A DNA stretch of 64,000 bases from 2-01-FULL-40-13 sp964433155. Its GTDB lineage: Bacteria; Patescibacteriota; Microgenomatia; UBA1406; GWC2-37-13. The notes under the pieces are model-generated. The model was not told where the DNA came from and ran no database searches. It saw nothing but the letters and a program-made list of their open reading frames with translations. How positions within the stretch are numbered: the first letter of the stretch is position 1; every line of letters begins with the position of its first letter. This document shows, piece by piece, positions 63,088 through 64,000 of the stretch. Both the position numbers and the translations under genes were made by a program. The stretch is taken from NCBI GenBank assembly GCA_964433155.1, contig CAYSQE010000006.1, positions 1 through 64,000 of the forward strand. Direction: 5' to 3'.

Positions 63088-63774
63088 TTAATTCAATTTC
63101 CAAGTACTAATAATCTTACGCTTTTTGAAAACAGCATTACAGGAAAGTAAAGTAACTGAATCAACAGTATAAGGTTCAAAGGCTAAGTTATTGCTCAACT
63201 TTTCAACTTTGTGTTTAAAATCATCTGATGGGTTAGAAAATCTTGCCAAAGTCATATTGCTGAAAATGTGTTTTGGATTACTATATTTTTTGTCATCTGG
63301 AATACCTTCAGCTTTTAATCTTCTATCTAAATCAAGAAATATTTCGTCCAATTCAGGATCGGTCGTTCCCATGAGGGCAAGATTAGCTGGAAACAGAAGT
63401 AAACGATAAAAGTAAACCTTAAATTTTTTATGCTTTGGCATAACTTCTGAAAATACCTTTTTTGCTTTTAAAACGTCTTCTTGAATAAAATGTGGTGGAT
63501 CGTTTATCACTCTTATGTTTTTTATTGTCATATGAAGAGAGTCGTCCGAGTAGTAATAATAATCTGGTTCAACTTCTTTGAGAAGATTTATGATAGATTC
63601 TTTTATCTTCACTATCAACATCTGACTTGGCAAGTGTACACTTGTGAGACAAATTCTTGAATCATTATCATAATCTTCAACCGGAGAGACTGTACTGAAA
63701 TTTAGAGTTCTATTCTTGACTTGCTTTTCAATTTGATTGATAACTTCAATTTGTTGTTGTTGATGTGTTTTCAT
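63088..63774 (-). CDS. 2H phosphoesterase-like protein with one active-site His lost
   Basis: A 228-residue protein. The first HxT motif is SLHMTIKNIRV; at the second expected site the sequence reads HIFSNMTLARFS, with Asn in place of His. Around it are FYRLLLFPANLALMG, LDLDRRLKAEGI and SNPKHIFS, the pattern of 2'-5' RNA ligase/cyclic phosphodiesterase-like proteins. The start at 63774 is set by TATAAT ending seven bases upstream, rather than the longer frame at 63816. Confidence 0.7.
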   Translation of the reverse strand: MKTHQQQQIEVINQIEKQVKNRTLNFSTVSPVEDYDNDSRICLTSVHLPSQMLIVKIKESIINLLKEVEPDYYYYSDDSLHMTIKNIRVINDPPHFIQEDVLKAKKVFSEVMPKHKKFKVYFYRLLLFPANLALMGTTDPELDEIFLDLDRRLKAEGIPDDKKYSNPKHIFSNMTLARFSNPSDDFKHKVEKLSNNLAFEPYTVDSVTLLSCNAVFKKRKIISTWKLN

Positions 63775-63899
63775 TAGACAGATTATAGCAATTTGGAGCA
63801 ATGAGTCAGAATCCAATCCTCTGTTGGAACAGTTTGATATATTTAAATGAGGCTAAAAATGGCCTGCAGACTTAGACGCTATTCGGTCCTATTTTAAGG

Positions 63900-64000
63900 T
63901 TAATTATCTTCAAATACCATTGTCATAAAATGATCGGAAACTAATCTTTGCGCTTCTGACCAGTGTAATTGTCCGTTAATGAAATCCCTGATTTCGGCAG
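63900..64000 (-). CDS. partial gene running off the right edge
   Basis: The last 33 residues of a minus-strand frame: AEIRDFINGQLHWSEAQRLV followed by SDHFMTMVFEDN and TAA (63902-63900). It looks protein-like but the family cannot be identified from this end. The 125 bases between it and the preceding gene hold nothing recognisable except that gene's promoter. Confidence 0.45.
   Translation of the reverse strand, partial: AEIRDFINGQLHWSEAQRLVSDHFMTMVFEDN

Noticed and set aside
1..64000. tRNA genes
   Set aside because: No T-loop plus acceptor-stem pair was found by eye in the gaps; the gaps are mostly too short. A tRNA scan would be decisive.

Overview
The window looks like AT-rich chromosomal DNA of a Candidate Phyla Radiation (Patescibacteria) bacterium, most likely Microgenomates-like. 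The evidence is gene content: a mevalonate cluster with archaeal-type enzymes, an archaeal-type ATP-dependent DNA ligase, a DUF2298 ('YYY') membrane protein, several short pilin-like two-helix proteins of the Mbov_0395/VirB2 sort, a large orphan protein, and almost no Shine-Dalgarno sites. TGA and TAA both act as stops, so the standard code is used. No tRNA, CRISPR array, insertion sequence or prophage was seen.

Layout. 1-13.3 kb: pyrH; a Clp-family double AAA+ ATPase with a repeat domain inserted in D2; a VapBC-like pair; a VirB6/pilin-like membrane block with a 1222-residue orphan; two four-helix-bundle (S23-type) genes set among octamer repeats. 13.4-17 kb: jag-yidC-rpmH (rnpA absent from its usual place) and valS. 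17-23.2 kb: DUF2298 protein, a candidate small RNA and a 50-residue ORF, an EEP phosphatase and three glycosyltransferases. 23.2-28.8 kb: DNA ligase, Fic protein, methyltransferase, uppS and two pilin-like proteins. 28.8-35.4 kb: a seven-gene mevalonate operon (HMG-CoA reductase, HMG-CoA synthase, acetoacetyl-CoA thiolase, DUF35, two GHMP kinases, mevalonate diphosphate decarboxylase homologue). 35.4-42.2 kb: ECF sigma factor with small membrane partners, a DUF4340 protein, a PP2C-like/propeller protein with PH-domain partners, a lone 5S rRNA gene and a DUF2130 protein. 42.2-64 kb: accessory region with decaying genes (GNAT, SDR, a small frameshifted gene, a cutA stub), two toxin-antitoxin modules with palindromic operators, an ABC exporter, three MFS transporters, a GH18 protein, AlkD, alpha/beta hydrolases, and small enzymes.

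Three themes run across the window. First, many genes have a sigma-70 -10 box ending 6-8 bases before the start codon, often with TTGACA 17 bases further up, so the mRNAs should be leaderless; this also decides many start codons. Second, 7- and 8-base tandem arrays (about four units each, different unit in each place) sit inside reading frames, at gene ends and around a four-helix-bundle gene; some form inverted pairs. Third, isoprenoid precursors from the mevalonate operon would feed UppS and so the lipid carrier used for envelope polymers, and nearby glycosyltransferases and DUF2298 proteins fit an envelope role.
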